A stretch of DNA of 64,000 nt from Aeromonas bivalvium (GCF_000819765.1 NZ_CDBT01000011.1:1-64000); one strand, 5' to 3'; positions 8,604-17,670 are shown, counted from the first letter of the stretch. Numbers and translations are program-made. The notes: generated by a model not told the origin, from the letters alone.

Positions 8604-11600
8604 AGGTAATCTCCACTGTAAAGATGTCATCAATTATACTGGGTTCTAAAGTGTAGCAGTTCGAGACCATCTTTAGACTGTGCAGTGACTTATAAAGCCC
8701 GGAGCCACCTTCATTTGTTAATAATGAACTGTCGTTCATAGTTGATAGTTTACCACTTAAGTTAGTTAACTTATTTTTAATGGCATCTCTATCTAGCTTA
8801 TTGTCAATAGAGTTAGATATTCTAATGCAAAAATTATACTCGCCGAGCGAGTGTATATTTACATCAATTGGCTCGCTGCTAGATGAGTATTTAAATGCAT
8901 TATTAAAACAATTAATCATAGTAAATACTATGGCATAAAGGTGCGTTCCATCAACAGTAAAATTGGAATCGTAATTTATATTGATATCGATATTACAGTT
9001 ATTTATTTGCTTAAAGCATCGCTCTGCTAGTTTAACCGACTGCTGTAATTCAAATGACTCAAAATCAATAGATTTTTTAAACGAAAACCATTCACAGATA
9101 GTATGTATATCTTCTTTTACTTCTGTGTTCGCCAATCTAATTTGATTTAATAGATCTATTAGTCCTGTCCCTTGTTTATGGATATTAATTTCTTCAAGTA
9201 GTTTTGAGAATAATGCATCAATGCTTTCTGCAAAATCAGTATTTAGTTTTTGTCGTACATTATTCAAGCAAGTTTGGAGTTTTTCATGGAATAATTGAAA
9301 GATAAATTGTGTAACGCCAATTGGATCTAACGTGTTATCCATAACGATTTTCAATCTATTGATATCCTCCATGGAAAAAATGAAATAGAACAATCTTTCA
9401 TTTTCATCCTCATCAAGGGATACATTCATCCACTTTTCTGCGCCTTCTATTAACGCATTAAAATCATTACTAAACCCTATTAATATATTGTCAATATTTT
9501 CTAATATGCTTGAATTAATAAACCGATAGTAATCCATCCAGTATTCGTTAGAGCTATATCGGCCATCTTCATTTAACTCTGTGAGTAAGTTTCTATTTTG
9601 AGGTTTGGAACACATTAGATTCCCGAAAAAACCATGCCTTATTTCCGAGCTAAGATTTTTGTCGAGGCCAACTTCTTTATTATTCATAAAATCAACAAGA
9701 AGGATCTTTATTAGTCTAAGCATGATCTCATTCTTATCACCCTTGAGTATTGTTTTTGACTCCATCGTTAAGTTCTTTATCGGTGGTATACTTGTTTCTT
9801 TTTCTCTATATTGAAGTAGGAGTGACTTAACATCCTCCTTTCTTTTTTCATAGATATATTTAGTGTCAACAAATATCTTTGCATTATTGAATTTAGCTGC
9901 TTGATTTTCGATTAATATATCATCAAGTAAATTTTTACACTCGGTATCAATCTGACGTTGCTCAAGATACCCATAGCTTACCAAACGGTTTAATAGATTT
10001 ATTCGTTCAATCTTTAATTCATTATCATCATCAAAACAACCAAGATAATCCATAACTTCGACTTTGGATATTTCATTTAATAAAAATAGATGCTTGTTAT
10101 CGAGTTCGGAGGATATCATTTCACTTGGTCGCGTGATCCCAAGAGAAATTATATATTCTTCAAAAACCTCATTTAATATTGAACTGTTATCTACCTTTGA
10201 TAGTTTATTGTAATAGTAACAACAAATAACGGAGTCTATGCTATAAATACAGTCTTCATAAATTTGTTGCACGATTTTATCAAGAGGAATACAAATGTTT
10301 GAGTTGGGGTTTGATATTAACTCCTCTGCAGAAAAAGAAATAAGGTCTGTAATATTTCCCGTTGAAATATATAGTTCCGTTTTCAGTTCTATAGCATCTT
10401 TTTTTATCGGTGAGGTGAAATAATATTCATCTATTAATGATTCTGCCTCATTGGTTTTATTGTAAAGTGCATCTATAGCTTTATGTTTTAATTTCAAGTG
10501 ACTTGGTTGCGCTTCTGATGAATTACTAGAGTATAGTGCAGGTGGTTTTTCTAAATTATAAGATAATGGAGTGAGTGAGCAATCAAAAAACCTAGAGTTG
10601 GTTATTATCTTGTGTTTGCATTCATCTGAAAAATAATTTGGAGCTGCTTTTAAAATGCTAATTAAAAGGTGTTCTGATAATTCTATAGATGAAAATTTTA
10701 TTGCCAAGTTCACTTGCTGACTCACTAGTTGGTTTGTATTCTCCAAGGAGTATATTGAAATCAGGTTATTAATTATTTCGGTAAGTAAACTTGGTAGGTT
10801 ACTGGGTCTTCTTTTAAGATGTACATATGATTTAGCATATATATTTATTTTGGTTACGATATTTTTTGTTTCTAGTAAGTTTTTTTCAAGGTCGTTAATT
10901 ACAAACTCATACTCACCTTGAGTATAGTGATTTATTTGTTTGTCTACATTAACTATTAATGGTGCTAGAGGTGTGCTTTTTAATGTTGAAATGATGTTGC
11001 TATGTTTGTGACAGTAAATTTCATTGTTTAATGCTTCGAATAAATCTATAAGGTCAGACTTGGGAATATTATTGAAATCATTATGAGCTATACAATAAGT
11101 TGTTATTTTTATAATGGATAGATAAAGATCTATAACGTTTAATGTTTGCAGAAAAATTAGTGCATGAGAAAAATCTACATCATCATATAAGGGATAAGGT
11201 GCACAAAACAGAGAATAGATGGCTGCAATGTCTAAGGCATTACCTTCAATAAACTCTCTAGTTGATCTTCTAACCATTGTTTCAATGATTATATCGGCGT
11301 CAACCGCTTGAGACTTCCACCCAGTTACCCGTAAAATATCAGTGAATAGAGGTTCTGAGGTTTTATTTTTTATGTCATCAAAAAATGATTGGAGATTTGA
11401 ATAATCATTTTTTGCCAAGTATATAATAATTCTAACATTTATTGACCATACGGAAAAACCGAATCTATTCTCTATGGAATCTATTATATCCTCTACAGCT
11501 TCATACTTACCCTGCATTAATAAATTATCAATATCACTTTGGTGTTTTTTTATTTGAGATATTGTTGTTATATTTTTTAATAAGATTGTTTTATAAAAGA

Positions 11601-11871
11601 GTATTAGTCTAGAGATAGACATATTTCTGCCATTGAACACAGGCTTATTAAAGAGTTCCTCTATTTCTGTATTATATTGATTTATTGAATTCTGTATCTC
11701 TTTATCGTCAAGAATAAAAGAAATAGCTTTGTTAAAATCCTCATCGCTAGAATTTAACATGAAGTCATTGAAATGTTGTTTTTTTGCGATCGACTTAGAG
11801 CCTATATATGATCTCGGTTCTAAAACGGAGTTCACAACATCTCTAACGGTTCTTCTTTTAAAAAGATGCAC
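8572..11871 (-). CDS. dtcA: Detocs-type sensor histidine kinase DtcA
   Basis: A 1099-residue protein. Most of it (roughly residues 1-880) is charged and alpha-helical, consistent with TPR-like repeats, without membrane segments or signal peptide. The last 200 residues carry a histidine-kinase-type ATPase: N-box NCFNNAFKYS beginning near residue 987 and G-box NEGGSGLY near 1057. The phosphorylated His is not obvious. This layout, followed by two receiver proteins, matches the cytoplasmic sensor of Detocs anti-phage systems. The start is GTG at 11871 with AGGAG eight bases upstream. Codon use is far more AT-rich than the flanking chromosome, a sign of transfer. Confidence 0.8.
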   Translation of the reverse strand: MHLFKRRTVRDVVNSVLEPRSYIGSKSIAKKQHFNDFMLNSSDEDFNKAISFILDDKEIQNSINQYNTEIEELFNKPVFNGRNMSISRLILFYKTILLKNITTISQIKKHQSDIDNLLMQGKYEAVEDIIDSIENRFGFSVWSINVRIIIYLAKNDYSNLQSFFDDIKNKTSEPLFTDILRVTGWKSQAVDADIIIETMVRRSTREFIEGNALDIAAIYSLFCAPYPLYDDVDFSHALIFLQTLNVIDLYLSIIKITTYCIAHNDFNNIPKSDLIDLFEALNNEIYCHKHSNIISTLKSTPLAPLIVNVDKQINHYTQGEYEFVINDLEKNLLETKNIVTKINIYAKSYVHLKRRPSNLPSLLTEIINNLISIYSLENTNQLVSQQVNLAIKFSSIELSEHLLISILKAAPNYFSDECKHKIITNSRFFDCSLTPLSYNLEKPPALYSSNSSEAQPSHLKLKHKAIDALYNKTNEAESLIDEYYFTSPIKKDAIELKTELYISTGNITDLISFSAEELISNPNSNICIPLDKIVQQIYEDCIYSIDSVICCYYYNKLSKVDNSSILNEVFEEYIISLGITRPSEMISSELDNKHLFLLNEISKVEVMDYLGCFDDDNELKIERINLLNRLVSYGYLEQRQIDTECKNLLDDILIENQAAKFNNAKIFVDTKYIYEKRKEDVKSLLLQYREKETSIPPIKNLTMESKTILKGDKNEIMLRLIKILLVDFMNNKEVGLDKNLSSEIRHGFFGNLMCSKPQNRNLLTELNEDGRYSSNEYWMDYYRFINSSILENIDNILIGFSNDFNALIEGAEKWMNVSLDEDENERLFYFIFSMEDINRLKIVMDNTLDPIGVTQFIFQLFHEKLQTCLNNVRQKLNTDFAESIDALFSKLLEEINIHKQGTGLIDLLNQIRLANTEVKEDIHTICEWFSFKKSIDFESFELQQSVKLAERCFKQINNCNIDININYDSNFTVDGTHLYAIVFTMINCFNNAFKYSSSSEPIDVNIHSLGEYNFCIRISNSIDNKLDRDAIKNKLTNLSGKLSTMNDSSLLTNEGGSGLYKSLHSLKMVSNCYTLEPSIIDDIFTVEITYDHGNTCSRR

Positions 11872-12059
11872 TATTAATGCTCCTGTAGATGGAGATTAGG
11901 ATTGCTAATAATTTTTCTTAAAAAATTATTGCAATATATCTATTTTAATAAATTTGGATTCCTTGGTTAAACGAAATTTCATTTGGCCAATATTGAACAG
12001 TTTGGAGAGTACCGTAGCACCTCTATTCGACGTGGGTTTGATTGCGGAAACAGGCTTTG

Positions 12060-12320
12060 AGGATTTCGCCATGCGCTTCACCCACAAGGGGAGAGAGTAT
12101 TGTTGCCGCGGTGCAATGCGCTGCGCTTATTGCACCCTATTGGCGAAGCCATGCCAACGCTGTTGGCGACCCCTCACCCTAACCCTCTCCCGCAAGGGGA
12201 GGGGGAATGGTTGCCGTGGTGCAATGCGCTGCGCTTATTGCACCCTACGTGCCTATTGCTTCCAACGTCTCGCCCGAAGGGGGAGGGGAACTCTCCCGCC
12301 GTTTGGTGCCCCATCCCCCG
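12060..12320. repeat. extragenic repeats right of the Detocs-like operon
   Basis: Two near-identical copies of a unit centred on GTGCAATGCGCTGCGCTTAT, at about 12095-12139 and 12209-12247, each able to fold as an imperfect hairpin. Between and after them are purine/pyrimidine hairpins such as CCCTCTCCCGCAAGGGGAGGG. These resemble dispersed REP-like elements. The 11872-12060 stretch is the AT-rich upstream region of dtcA and holds no gene. Confidence 0.6.
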
Positions 12321-12364
12321 GGATGCTAGGATGCCAGCCTTTCCCCATCACATCAGGCGTCTCC

Positions 12365-12676
12365 ATGGCAAACCGGTTGGTCAGCAGTCACAGCAAGCGG
12401 ATAGTACACAGAGCAGGGCAGGCAGGGCGCTGGCTCGCGGCCAGGGTGGGTGCCCTGTGCGAGTTTCAGCAGCGGATCTGGGTGGTCAGCATAGTGAACG
12501 ACACCTACACGGATACCTTTATCGTCAACGAAGGCAGCTTCGAGCAGCCCATGCAGTGGATGCATCGCAAGGGCTACAGCGCCGAGATGCTGGCCCGGGT
12601 CGAGGCCATGGGCCGCTCCCAGGTCATCCAGCTGGAGTTGGGAGACGCCAGCCATCGCCTGATGCGGGTCAAATAG
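12365..12676 (+). CDS. hypothetical protein, 103 aa
   Basis: A 103-residue protein with a basic N-terminal third and a more regular second half (RIWVVSIVNDTYTDTFIVNEG onward). I do not recognise the family. The start at 12365 is the first ATG after the repeat block; the frame stays open upstream only across repeats. The ribosome binding site is weak. No signal peptide or membrane segment is evident. It is convergent with the lipoprotein gene at 12760. Confidence 0.5.
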   Translation: MANRLVSSHSKRIVHRAGQAGRWLAARVGALCEFQQRIWVVSIVNDTYTDTFIVNEGSFEQPMQWMHRKGYSAEMLARVEAMGRSQVIQLELGDASHRLMRVK

Positions 12677-12759
12677 CCGGGTCGGTCCGTTTCCCTGGCC
12701 GCTGCCGGGCGGCGACCCGCAGTCTGCCGAGCCTGCTCGGGCGCCGGGGCCGGCGCCGC

Positions 12760-13038
12760 TCATGATTTGCCCTTGATCCTTTCTGCCTTGAGGGCGCCGG
12801 CATAGATGCAGAACGCCGAGTTGTAGTCGTTGTAGGCGACGGCGTAATTGAAATCGCAGAAGTAGGCCGGATGCTTGGTGGCAATGGCATCCCCTGCCTT
12901 GCACTGATCCGGCATTTTCTCCACCAGCGTGTCGTTGTTGGCCCCAAGGCAGGCCTGGCCCGTGGTCTTGTCGCCGCCGCAGCCGCTCAGCAGGGCACAG
13001 AGAGCCATGCCCGCCATGGCTTTGACAAGGTTGTGCAT
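12760..13038 (-). CDS. hypothetical lipoprotein, 92 aa
   Basis: A 92-residue protein with a clear lipoprotein signal peptide and lipobox ALLSGC near residues 15-20. The mature part has three further Cys (in QACLG, DQCKAG, YFCDF) plus one near the end (AFCIYAG), suggesting disulfides in the periplasm. A run of alternating Tyr and Asn residues follows (AVAYNDYNSAF). Function unknown. Confidence 0.75.
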   Translation of the reverse strand: MHNLVKAMAGMALCALLSGCGGDKTTGQACLGANNDTLVEKMPDQCKAGDAIATKHPAYFCDFNYAVAYNDYNSAFCIYAGALKAERIKGKS

Positions 13039-13379
13039 CTTGATCCTGACCAGGTGAAATAGGTGTTGGGTATGGGGGGCATCCGCCAGGGACGCTACCG
13101 CCCCTGGCTGTCGCTACCACAGTGCGCTGCTGACTCTCTGCCAGGAGTGCCAACAGGCACCCTTGGCCATCTTACGGACCCATGACGGTCCGCGTCATCC
13201 CTTGATTGGCCGGGGGCGTGAAATAAAGTGGGTTTCGTGCGCCAGCGCACCTCGATGGCCCTGGCGCGAGCAGGAGGAAGGGGGCTGGCCCTGCCATGCC
13301 CCTGTGCCGAGCGTCGGGTTCGTCAGGGGGAGGCGTGCGGCGGCGGGCAAGGGCCGGGTAGCGGTCCTTGCCCGGGGGA
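13039..13379. other. intergenic, nothing recognised
   Basis: About 340 bases between two minus-strand genes. It must contain the promoter of the lipoprotein gene. I see no RNA gene, repeat or convincing open frame. Confidence 0.5.
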
Positions 13380-14135
13380 TCAGGGGGCGGGGAGGTACTT
13401 GCGCTGGATCTGCTGGTATTCGCTGCTGGCCAGCACCCGGGTCAGGCCGTCCTGGAACGCCTTGACGGTGCCGTCATCGACCCCCTGGCTGAAGGCGAAG
13501 CAGAACTGCTCCGAGCTCAGGGTCCAGGCCACTTGGTAGTCGGCAGGATCGAGCTGCTGTGCGGCAATCAGGCTCATGAAGGTGGTCTTGTTGGTGGAGA
13601 CCAGATCGACCCGCCCCGAGCTCAGCATCTTGAGGGTCTGGGCGAGGCGGTTGGCGGTCATGATCTTCCCCTCGTCGAAGCCGTGATTGAGCAGCAGCTG
13701 CTCCCCCACGTCGGCCCGCACCGCCCCTATGGTGTATTGCTGGGCCTCTTCCAGCCGTCGCAGGCTCAGCTTGCGGCTGGCCAGACCCAGCAGCACGATT
13801 TCGGCATAACCGATGGGGCAGGCCCATTTGAACAGGGGATCCCGCGCCTCGGTGCGGGCGGTGGCAAACAGCACCACGTTGGGCTTTTGGGTCAGCAGGT
13901 AGTAGCCCCGGGCCCAGGGCAGTATGCTGACGGGCTGCGGGGGCGTCTGGGTCTGCTGCCACACCTGTTGCAGCAGCTCGACCGCGAGCCCGGTGGGCTG
14001 GCCCGCCTCATCGCTGTAGTTGAAGGGGCGATACTCCTCGCTCAGATAGTGCAATTGCGCCAGGGCCGGGTTGGCCTGGGCGGCTGGCATGATGATGGTC
14101 AACAGCAGGCTCAGGGTGACAATCCATGATCTCAT
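13380..14135 (-). CDS. periplasmic substrate-binding protein, SBP_bac_3 type
   Basis: A 251-residue protein with an N-terminal signal peptide (RSWIVTLSLLLTIIMP ending AQA) and a type 3 solute-binding fold like those of polar amino-acid ABC transporters. Conserved-type segments include YLSEEYRPFNY, the G-x-A-V-E-L-L helix, and MLSSGRVDLVSTNKTT. No permease or ATPase gene is adjacent, so it may be an orphan binding protein or sensor-like relative; such proteins are common in Aeromonas and Pseudomonas. The start at 14135 follows AGGAGAAGGCAG; an earlier ATG at 14177 would bury the signal peptide. Confidence 0.8.
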   Translation of the reverse strand: MRSWIVTLSLLLTIIMPAAQANPALAQLHYLSEEYRPFNYSDEAGQPTGLAVELLQQVWQQTQTPPQPVSILPWARGYYLLTQKPNVVLFATARTEARDPLFKWACPIGYAEIVLLGLASRKLSLRRLEEAQQYTIGAVRADVGEQLLLNHGFDEGKIMTANRLAQTLKMLSSGRVDLVSTNKTTFMSLIAAQQLDPADYQVAWTLSSEQFCFAFSQGVDDGTVKAFQDGLTRVLASSEYQQIQRKYLPAP

Positions 14136-14225
14136 CTGCCTTCTCCTCTCGTTGCGGTCAGCCTTGAGTGTTGTCAAGGCGCGGGATTTCGCCAGTGACC
14201 CAGGCCCCGTGCATCCGCTCGAGCC

Positions 14226-14726
14226 CTACCAGCGACCCCGGATCGGACCGAGGGGGCGCAGGTCTGCGTCCCGCAGCCCCACCAGCAGCACGTCGCCATC
14301 CTGTTGCAGGCGAAACTCGCCATAGGCGGCGGCGCTGAAGCGATCTCCCTGACCCTCCTCGAAGAAGTAGGCATCCGGCCCAATCCTCAACTGCCCCTCT
14401 TCCCGGGTGAGGATGAGCCGCCGCTCGTCCGGCGCCAGCCTGGCGTCATCCCGCTCCCCTTGCCAGTGGGCCACCCCCTGCTGGTCGAGGCGGACCACCA
14501 GGGTGTGCCGCCCCCGGGCAGGGGCGGGATGGGCCTGGGCCCAGTGCCGCGCCAGTTCATAGTTGAGCCGCATATAGTCCCCCTGCATCAGGGAGCGGGG
14601 ATCGACCGGGACCAGACGCAGCAGCATGGGCTCCCCCGTCTCGATGGCCTGTTCGACACGCCAGACGCCGACATTGACCCCCAGCAGGATGGCGAGGCCG
14701 CAGAGCAGGATGGCAAGGGATCTCAT
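14226..14726 (-). CDS. GDYXXLXY-domain membrane-anchored protein
   Basis: A 166-residue protein with one N-terminal membrane segment (LAILLCGLAILLGVNVGVW) and the name-giving motif GDYMRLNY at residues 49-56, followed by a beta-rich domain. Function unknown. Its ATG overlaps the stop of the DUF4401 gene by four bases. The trio DUF2157-DUF4401-GDYXXLXY recurs as a cassette in proteobacteria and probably forms an inner-membrane complex. Confidence 0.85.
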   Translation of the reverse strand: MRSLAILLCGLAILLGVNVGVWRVEQAIETGEPMLLRLVPVDPRSLMQGDYMRLNYELARHWAQAHPAPARGRHTLVVRLDQQGVAHWQGERDDARLAPDERRLILTREEGQLRIGPDAYFFEEGQGDRFSAAAYGEFRLQQDGDVLLVGLRDADLRPLGPIRGRW

Positions 14727-15733
14727 GAGACGCTCCTTACGCGCAGCAAGAGGGCGCGGATCAACAGCAGCAGGGCGCCTGAGCCCAGCAGCAGCCAGGA
14801 CTTGGTCATCAGCGGTAGCGCCAGATCGTAGTAATAGAGGGAGCCAAAGCCGAGCAGCAGCAGGGCGGCCAGGGCCATCATGCCCAGGCTCCCCCCATAG
14901 AAGCCGAGCAGGAGCACCAGGGCGCCGGCCCCCATGCCGGGGATCAGGGCCGCCAGCAGCACCAGGGGCAGGGCAAGGATCCCCTGGCGCCAGGGCAGGC
15001 GCAGGTGGTACAGCAGGGCCAGCAGCACGGCCGCGCACAGCAAGGGGTTGAGCCAGTGGGGCAGGCGCGGCTGACCCAGCTCCTCGAGCAGGCTCGCCTC
15101 GCCGAGCAGAGGTTGATGCAGGTGGCCGAGCAGCAGCAGGGAGAGCGCCAGACCAAAGGCCATGGCCTCGTAGCGATCATACTGGTGCGGGCTGTGTTCG
15201 GCCCAGAGCCAGCAGCCGGCGAGCAGCCCCATCACCAGAGGCACGGCCAGGGCCTGCCAGCCGAGGCAGGCGAGGGCCAGGGTCAGCAGCAGGGCCGCGG
15301 CCAGGGCGTGAAACAGCCGGATCAGCCAGTGCTCGAACAGGAAGGCGATGGCGAAGGCCAGGGCGCACAGCCCGGCCCAGGCGGCGAAGGAGTGCAGATC
15401 CATCCGATCCACCAGCCCGGCGATGAGCCAGGCGTCGGCCGCCAGGGTCAGGGCCAGCACGAACTGATCCCACAGATTGCTCCTGCGGGCGCGGCGATTG
15501 AGCACCAGGGCGACGGCGAGCAGGGCCGTGCCCATGGCCAGGGCCTGATCCGGGCTGCGGGCCAGATCCCCAAAGCTCAGAAACAGGAAGAACAGCAGGA
15601 AGAGGGCGGCGAGCCAACCGACCACTCCCAGCATGAAACGGGTGGCCCAGTGGGGCTCCTGGCTTTGGGGCATCTCCCCCTCGACCAGGGAGGCCGAGCG
15701 CAGGATTTGCCAGAGTTCAGCGGGTGAGGACAT
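14723..15733 (-). CDS. DUF4401 multi-pass membrane protein
   Basis: A 336-residue integral membrane protein with about ten Leu/Ala-rich helices and a short cytoplasmic N-terminus. Sequence character and context match DUF4401. No catalytic motif is apparent. It lies 29 bases after the DUF2157 gene and overlaps the GDYXXLXY gene by four bases, so the three are one operon. Confidence 0.8.
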   Translation of the reverse strand: MSSPAELWQILRSASLVEGEMPQSQEPHWATRFMLGVVGWLAALFLLFFLFLSFGDLARSPDQALAMGTALLAVALVLNRRARRSNLWDQFVLALTLAADAWLIAGLVDRMDLHSFAAWAGLCALAFAIAFLFEHWLIRLFHALAAALLLTLALACLGWQALAVPLVMGLLAGCWLWAEHSPHQYDRYEAMAFGLALSLLLLGHLHQPLLGEASLLEELGQPRLPHWLNPLLCAAVLLALLYHLRLPWRQGILALPLVLLAALIPGMGAGALVLLLGFYGGSLGMMALAALLLLGFGSLYYYDLALPLMTKSWLLLGSGALLLLIRALLLRVRSVS

Positions 15734-15762
15734 GGGGGCTTCCGGCGTGGTGGTGAGGGGTA

Positions 15763-16710
15763 TCAGGCGTCATGGCGGGCCTCCCGGCGCTGGTGTTGCA
15801 GCCAGCGGCTGGCCGCCACCGACAGGGCGATGGCGATGATGCAGAGCAGCAGAAAACCGTTCACGTCGGGCTCCATCCACTTGCCGAGCGCCGCCAGCAG
15901 CACGGCGATGACGCTCAGACAGGTCATGGCGAGCCCTGTGATAAAGCGGTGGTGCCAGCAGCCATAGGCGGCGCCAAGCCAGAGCAGCCAGGCGGGCCAG
16001 GCCCAGGGGGAGGCGGCATCGAACAGGCTGAGCAGGACCAGCAGGGTGACCCCGAGCCCGGCCGTCAGGGCAGGCAGGTAGGCGGGCATCAGCCGGTAGC
16101 GCCCCGGCAGGCGCCACAGCACCAGCCAGAGCAGGGCGTTGAGCAGGGCGAGGCACCAGGCCAGTCCCTCCTCGTTGAAGGAGAAGAAGAGGTTGAACAT
16201 GCCAAGGCGCCAGTAGAGCACCAGGGCGAGCTGGCCCAGCAGCCAGCTCAGGGTCCAGAGCAGGGGGCTCTGGCCCAGGAGGGCCCAGGGCAGCAGCAGC
16301 AGGGCCCAGAGCGCGAACAGCTGCCAGGGATCGGCCCCGGTCTGATAGGTCTGGCCCACCAGGGCGAGCAGGGCGCCGAGGTTGAGGGCGCACAAGAGCA
16401 GCAGCCCCTGGCGGGCCCCCTCGCTCAAGGGGGCGCGCCACAGCACCAGCAGCATGGCCAGCAGGGGCAGTTCGACCAGGCCGAGGCGCGGCAGGCGCCC
16501 CAGCCCCTGCCAGTTGAAGGCGACGAAGAAGATGATGCCGGCCCCGAGGCAGAGGCAGCCGAGCAGCAGCAGCAGGCGATCGAACATCTGCTGCCAGCGG
16601 TCGGGGGCGGGGGGCAGCTCGGCCAGACGCAGGGCATCGGCGAGCCGGTCGGGGGCGAGTCGGCCTTGCTTGATCCAGTCGAGCAGAGGGCGGCGGGCGT
16701 GATGGTGCAT
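15763..16710 (-). CDS. DUF2157 multi-pass membrane protein
   Basis: A 315-residue protein. The N-terminal 45 residues form a soluble helical segment (LLDWIKQGRLAPDRLADALR) typical of DUF2157, followed by about ten membrane helices. It is the first gene of the DUF2157-DUF4401-GDYXXLXY cassette. The start at 16710 has GGAG eight bases upstream; an in-frame ATG at 16737 is possible, and the longer frame to 17001 is noise. Function unknown. Confidence 0.8.
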   Translation of the reverse strand: MHHHARRPLLDWIKQGRLAPDRLADALRLAELPPAPDRWQQMFDRLLLLLGCLCLGAGIIFFVAFNWQGLGRLPRLGLVELPLLAMLLVLWRAPLSEGARQGLLLLCALNLGALLALVGQTYQTGADPWQLFALWALLLLPWALLGQSPLLWTLSWLLGQLALVLYWRLGMFNLFFSFNEEGLAWCLALLNALLWLVLWRLPGRYRLMPAYLPALTAGLGVTLLVLLSLFDAASPWAWPAWLLWLGAAYGCWHHRFITGLAMTCLSVIAVLLAALGKWMEPDVNGFLLLCIIAIALSVAASRWLQHQRREARHDA

Positions 16711-16862
16711 GGGCGGGCTCCGGGCAGTTTGCCGCATTATGGCATAGGGCGGTGGTGACAAGGCAATGGCAACGGGCTGCGCTACCGGGCCGGTTGGCGG
16801 CGATATGAGGTATGAATGGGGCAAGCGGCTCGCCGGGGCGCCGGGCTGCGCCAGATAAGAGC

Positions 16863-16887
16863 AGGCCCCCTCGCGGGGAGGGGGCCT
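16863..16887 (-). terminator. hairpin after the manganese exporter gene
   Basis: 10-bp stem AGGCCCCCTC / GAGGGGGCCT with a short loop, 23 bases past the stop of the minus-strand TMEM165-family gene. The T-run is weak. Confidence 0.6.
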
Positions 16888-16909
16888 GGGAGACAGAGCC
16901 GTGATGGGG

Positions 16910-17470
16910 TCAGGGGGTGATGAGCAGGGTGCTGATGCCAAGGGCGGCGAACAGGATGGCGCAGCCGATGCGGATCCCCTTGAGGGGCAGCTTGTCGGCA
17001 CCGAGCTTGCCCAGCAGCACCACGGGCACGTTGGCCAGCATCATGCCGAGGGTGGTGCCGGCGATCACCTGGGTGAGGGAGTCGTACTTGGCGGCCAGCA
17101 GCACGGTCGCTATCTGGGTCTTGTCGCCTATTTCGGCGATGAAGAAGAGCACGAAGGTGGCCAAGAAGGGGCCGTATTTGTCCAGCGAACTCTCTTCGTC
17201 GTCCAGCTTGTCAGGCACCAGGATCCACACCGCCATGGCGATGAAGGCTCCCGCCACCAGATAGGTCATCAGCCTGGGATCGAGCCAGCGGCTGACCAGC
17301 TCGCCAATCCAGGCGGCGGCCGCGTGGTTGAGCAGGGTGGCGGCCAGCATGCCGGCGATGATGGGCCAGGGGGCACGAAAACGACAGATAAGCAGGAGTG
17401 CGAGCAGCTGGGTCTTGTCGCCGATCTCGGCGATGGCCACGCTCAGGGTGGAGGTTAACAGGGCTTCCAT
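16910..17470 (-). CDS. mneA: TMEM165/GDT1-family manganese exporter (MneA-like)
   Basis: A 186-residue inner-membrane protein with six helices in two homologous halves, each carrying the E-x-G-D-K-T signature (AEIGDKTQLLA near residue 14, AEIGDKTQIAT near 111). The family exports Mn2+ (MneA in Vibrio) or exchanges Ca2+/Mn2+ for protons. The yybP-ykoY element directly upstream strongly supports a manganese role. The middle loop is acidic (DKLDDEESSLDK). Monocistronic, with a hairpin downstream. Confidence 0.88.
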   Translation of the reverse strand: MEALLTSTLSVAIAEIGDKTQLLALLLICRFRAPWPIIAGMLAATLLNHAAAAWIGELVSRWLDPRLMTYLVAGAFIAMAVWILVPDKLDDEESSLDKYGPFLATFVLFFIAEIGDKTQIATVLLAAKYDSLTQVIAGTTLGMMLANVPVVLLGKLGADKLPLKGIRIGCAILFAALGISTLLITP

Positions 17471-17479
17471 AAAGATTAC

Positions 17480-17670
17480 CGGGGGACGGAATTGTTATAA
17501 ACCAAAGACAAGCCTGCGCCATCCGTCCCCGGTATTGGCACTGGCCCGTCAAAGGTCTTGTCAAATCCGGCATTGCTCTTGCGGATCACCCTGACCATGG
17601 TGAGTTGGCACCAAGTATGTTGATCAGGGTCTGCGGGCTTTTTAGCCCGTCAGAGACTACTCCCCCTCGA
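17480..17670 (-). ncRNA. yybP-ykoY manganese riboswitch
   Basis: Read on the minus strand, the leader contains the hallmark blocks in order: GGGGAGTAG (17658-17669 region), a GC hairpin, ATCAACATAC (17616-17625) and a CAAGACC block (17553-17562). These match the conserved yybP-ykoY Mn2+ aptamer. Further down, ACCGGGGACGGA (about 17521-17533) can pair with TCCGTCCCCCGGT (about 17480-17492) beside the start codon. This is a likely expression platform. High Mn2+ is expected to raise expression of the exporter. Confidence 0.85.

Noticed and set aside
11954-12676. A 240-residue reading of the plus-strand gene
   Set aside because: The first 137 codons run through two copies of an extragenic repeat; the credible start is at 12365.
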